Below, one piece after another: positions 63,417 to 64,000 of a DNA stretch of 64,000 bases. Made by a program: the position numbers and the translations under genes. The notes under the pieces were generated by a model that did no database searches, had not been told where the DNA came from, and saw only the letters and a list, made by a program, of their open reading frames with translations. The stretch spans positions 4,342,784-4,406,783 of the forward strand of contig NC_079210.1 of assembly GCF_026745355.1 (NCBI RefSeq), given 5' to 3'. Positions within the stretch are counted from its first letter, which is position 1, and every line of letters begins with the position of its first letter. The stretch comes from Beta vulgaris subsp. vulgaris. Lineage: Eukaryota; Streptophyta; Magnoliopsida; Caryophyllales; Amaranthaceae.

Positions 63417-63997
63417 TGTTATGCGGAAGCATTTATTTAACAAGAACAAGAATGCACAACAACCAAGTACACACAAAGGAAAACAAGAAAGCAAATAAAG
63501 AACACACAGATTTAACGAGGTTCAATATCAATGCGATAGCTACGTCCTCAAGGCGGGGAAAAAGATTGTTTCACTATGAACGAGACGATTACAATTACAA
63601 TAGGCAAGATTCAATTGAATGCAATCGAATCTCAAAGACTCTCTCTAATCTTCTCTATTGTGTTTAAGCTAATCTCTCTCTGATATTTTGTGGTTATTCA
63701 CTCTAGAAAATGAATTAACGTATTTATATGAAGTCTAAAATACAAGCCCTAAAGTGTCGAGAAAACCTAACAAGGAAATCGCCCTCGCGCTCGCGAAAAA
63801 CAGGCCCAGCTCGCGACACCCTCGCGACCCACGTCGCGATTCGCGACAAGTAGTCTGCCTCGAAGCTCAGAAAAGCGCCTGTCGCACCTCGCGCCACAGG
63901 TCGCGACTCGCGACCTCACCAACATCACCACCCGCGATGGTGGTCGCGACTCGCGACCCTCCCTCGTTGCCTTCTTTCGCGCAAGTCACTACTCACA
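63417..63997 (-). repeat. 5' LTR (right copy)
   Basis: 581 bp, starting TGTTATGCGGAAGC, homologous to 60720-61298 with numerous substitutions and a deletion of part of the CTCGCGAC cluster. The adjacent primer-binding site at 63401-63416 defines this copy as the 5' LTR for the minus-strand element. Confidence 0.93.
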
Positions 63998-64000
63998 ATG

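Larger units (their letters stand above)
60720..63997 (-). mobile_element. Ty1-copia element with gag and protease only, 3.28 kb
   Basis: LTRs at 60720-61298 and 63417-63997 begin TGTTATGCGGAAGC and end TACTCACA in plus orientation. The left target duplication is ATGAT (60715-60719); the three bases left in the window after the right LTR are ATG, consistent with it. The primer-binding site (complement of TGGTATCAAGAGC at about 63401-63416) adjoins the right LTR and a polypurine tract (minus strand AAGGTGGAGATT) adjoins the left one, so the element runs right to left. Inside are gag, knuckle, protease and the pre-integrase start, but no integrase or reverse transcriptase. The LTRs are clearly diverged, so this insertion is older than the copia element at 52357. 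Confidence 0.95.

Overview
This window looks like a slice of a plant (eudicot) nuclear genome made almost entirely of transposable elements. The evidence is the plant-specific TE families (RRM- and zinc-knuckle-type LINEs, a Tat-lineage Ty3/gypsy element, MULEs, CACTA, Stowaway and hAT MITEs, Helitrons, a tRNA-derived SINE), AT-rich spacers, and nuclear copies of plastid genes (accD, rrn23, psbD). I could not identify one intact ordinary host gene. The species is not determined; a Caryophyllales/Amaranthaceae origin is only an impression.

Layout. 1-2.1 kb: decayed LINE fragments. 2.1-4.6 kb: Helitron ends with a piece of MULE. 5.2-7.6 kb: a Stowaway MITE, a fold-back MITE and a Ty1-copia LTR with its primer-binding site. 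7.7-13.6 kb: a nested stack of palindromic MITE > MULE (9-bp TSD) > LINE (in the MULE intron) > CACTA (3-bp TSD, inside the LINE reverse transcriptase). 14.0-22.0 kb: a decayed Tat-type gypsy element with a second RNase H, integrase, a GGCC-rich tandem repeat and an antisense intron-containing gene, itself split by a 1.6-kb solo LTR. 22.2-33.4 kb: two hAT elements of one family, direct duplications of 805 and 530 bp, an AGTAACC minisatellite and a probable gypsy LTR with a minus-strand promoter. 33.4-40.8 kb: an RRM-type LINE interrupted at its ORF1 start by a second CACTA element. 41.6-42.4 kb: a plastid-DNA mosaic. 42.6-49.3 kb: a full-length 6.7-kb LINE with a 17-bp TSD. 49.4-50.3 kb: a truncated copia end. 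52.4-55.5 kb: a young copia element carrying only gag and protease. 56.4-60 kb: Stowaways, a tiny Helitron, a SINE, and a 1.2-kb MULE encoding a GRF zinc-finger protein, three of these nested in an older MITE. 60.7-64.0 kb: a second gag-protease-only copia element, whose TSD begins in the last three bases of the window.

The elements are parasites of one another rather than a pathway. Most coding regions are frameshifted. The exact TSDs allow a relative insertion order to be read. The most interesting items are the two copia elements with the same gag-protease architecture, the two mini-MULEs that each carry one small ORF, the antisense gene of the Tat element, and the nested stack.
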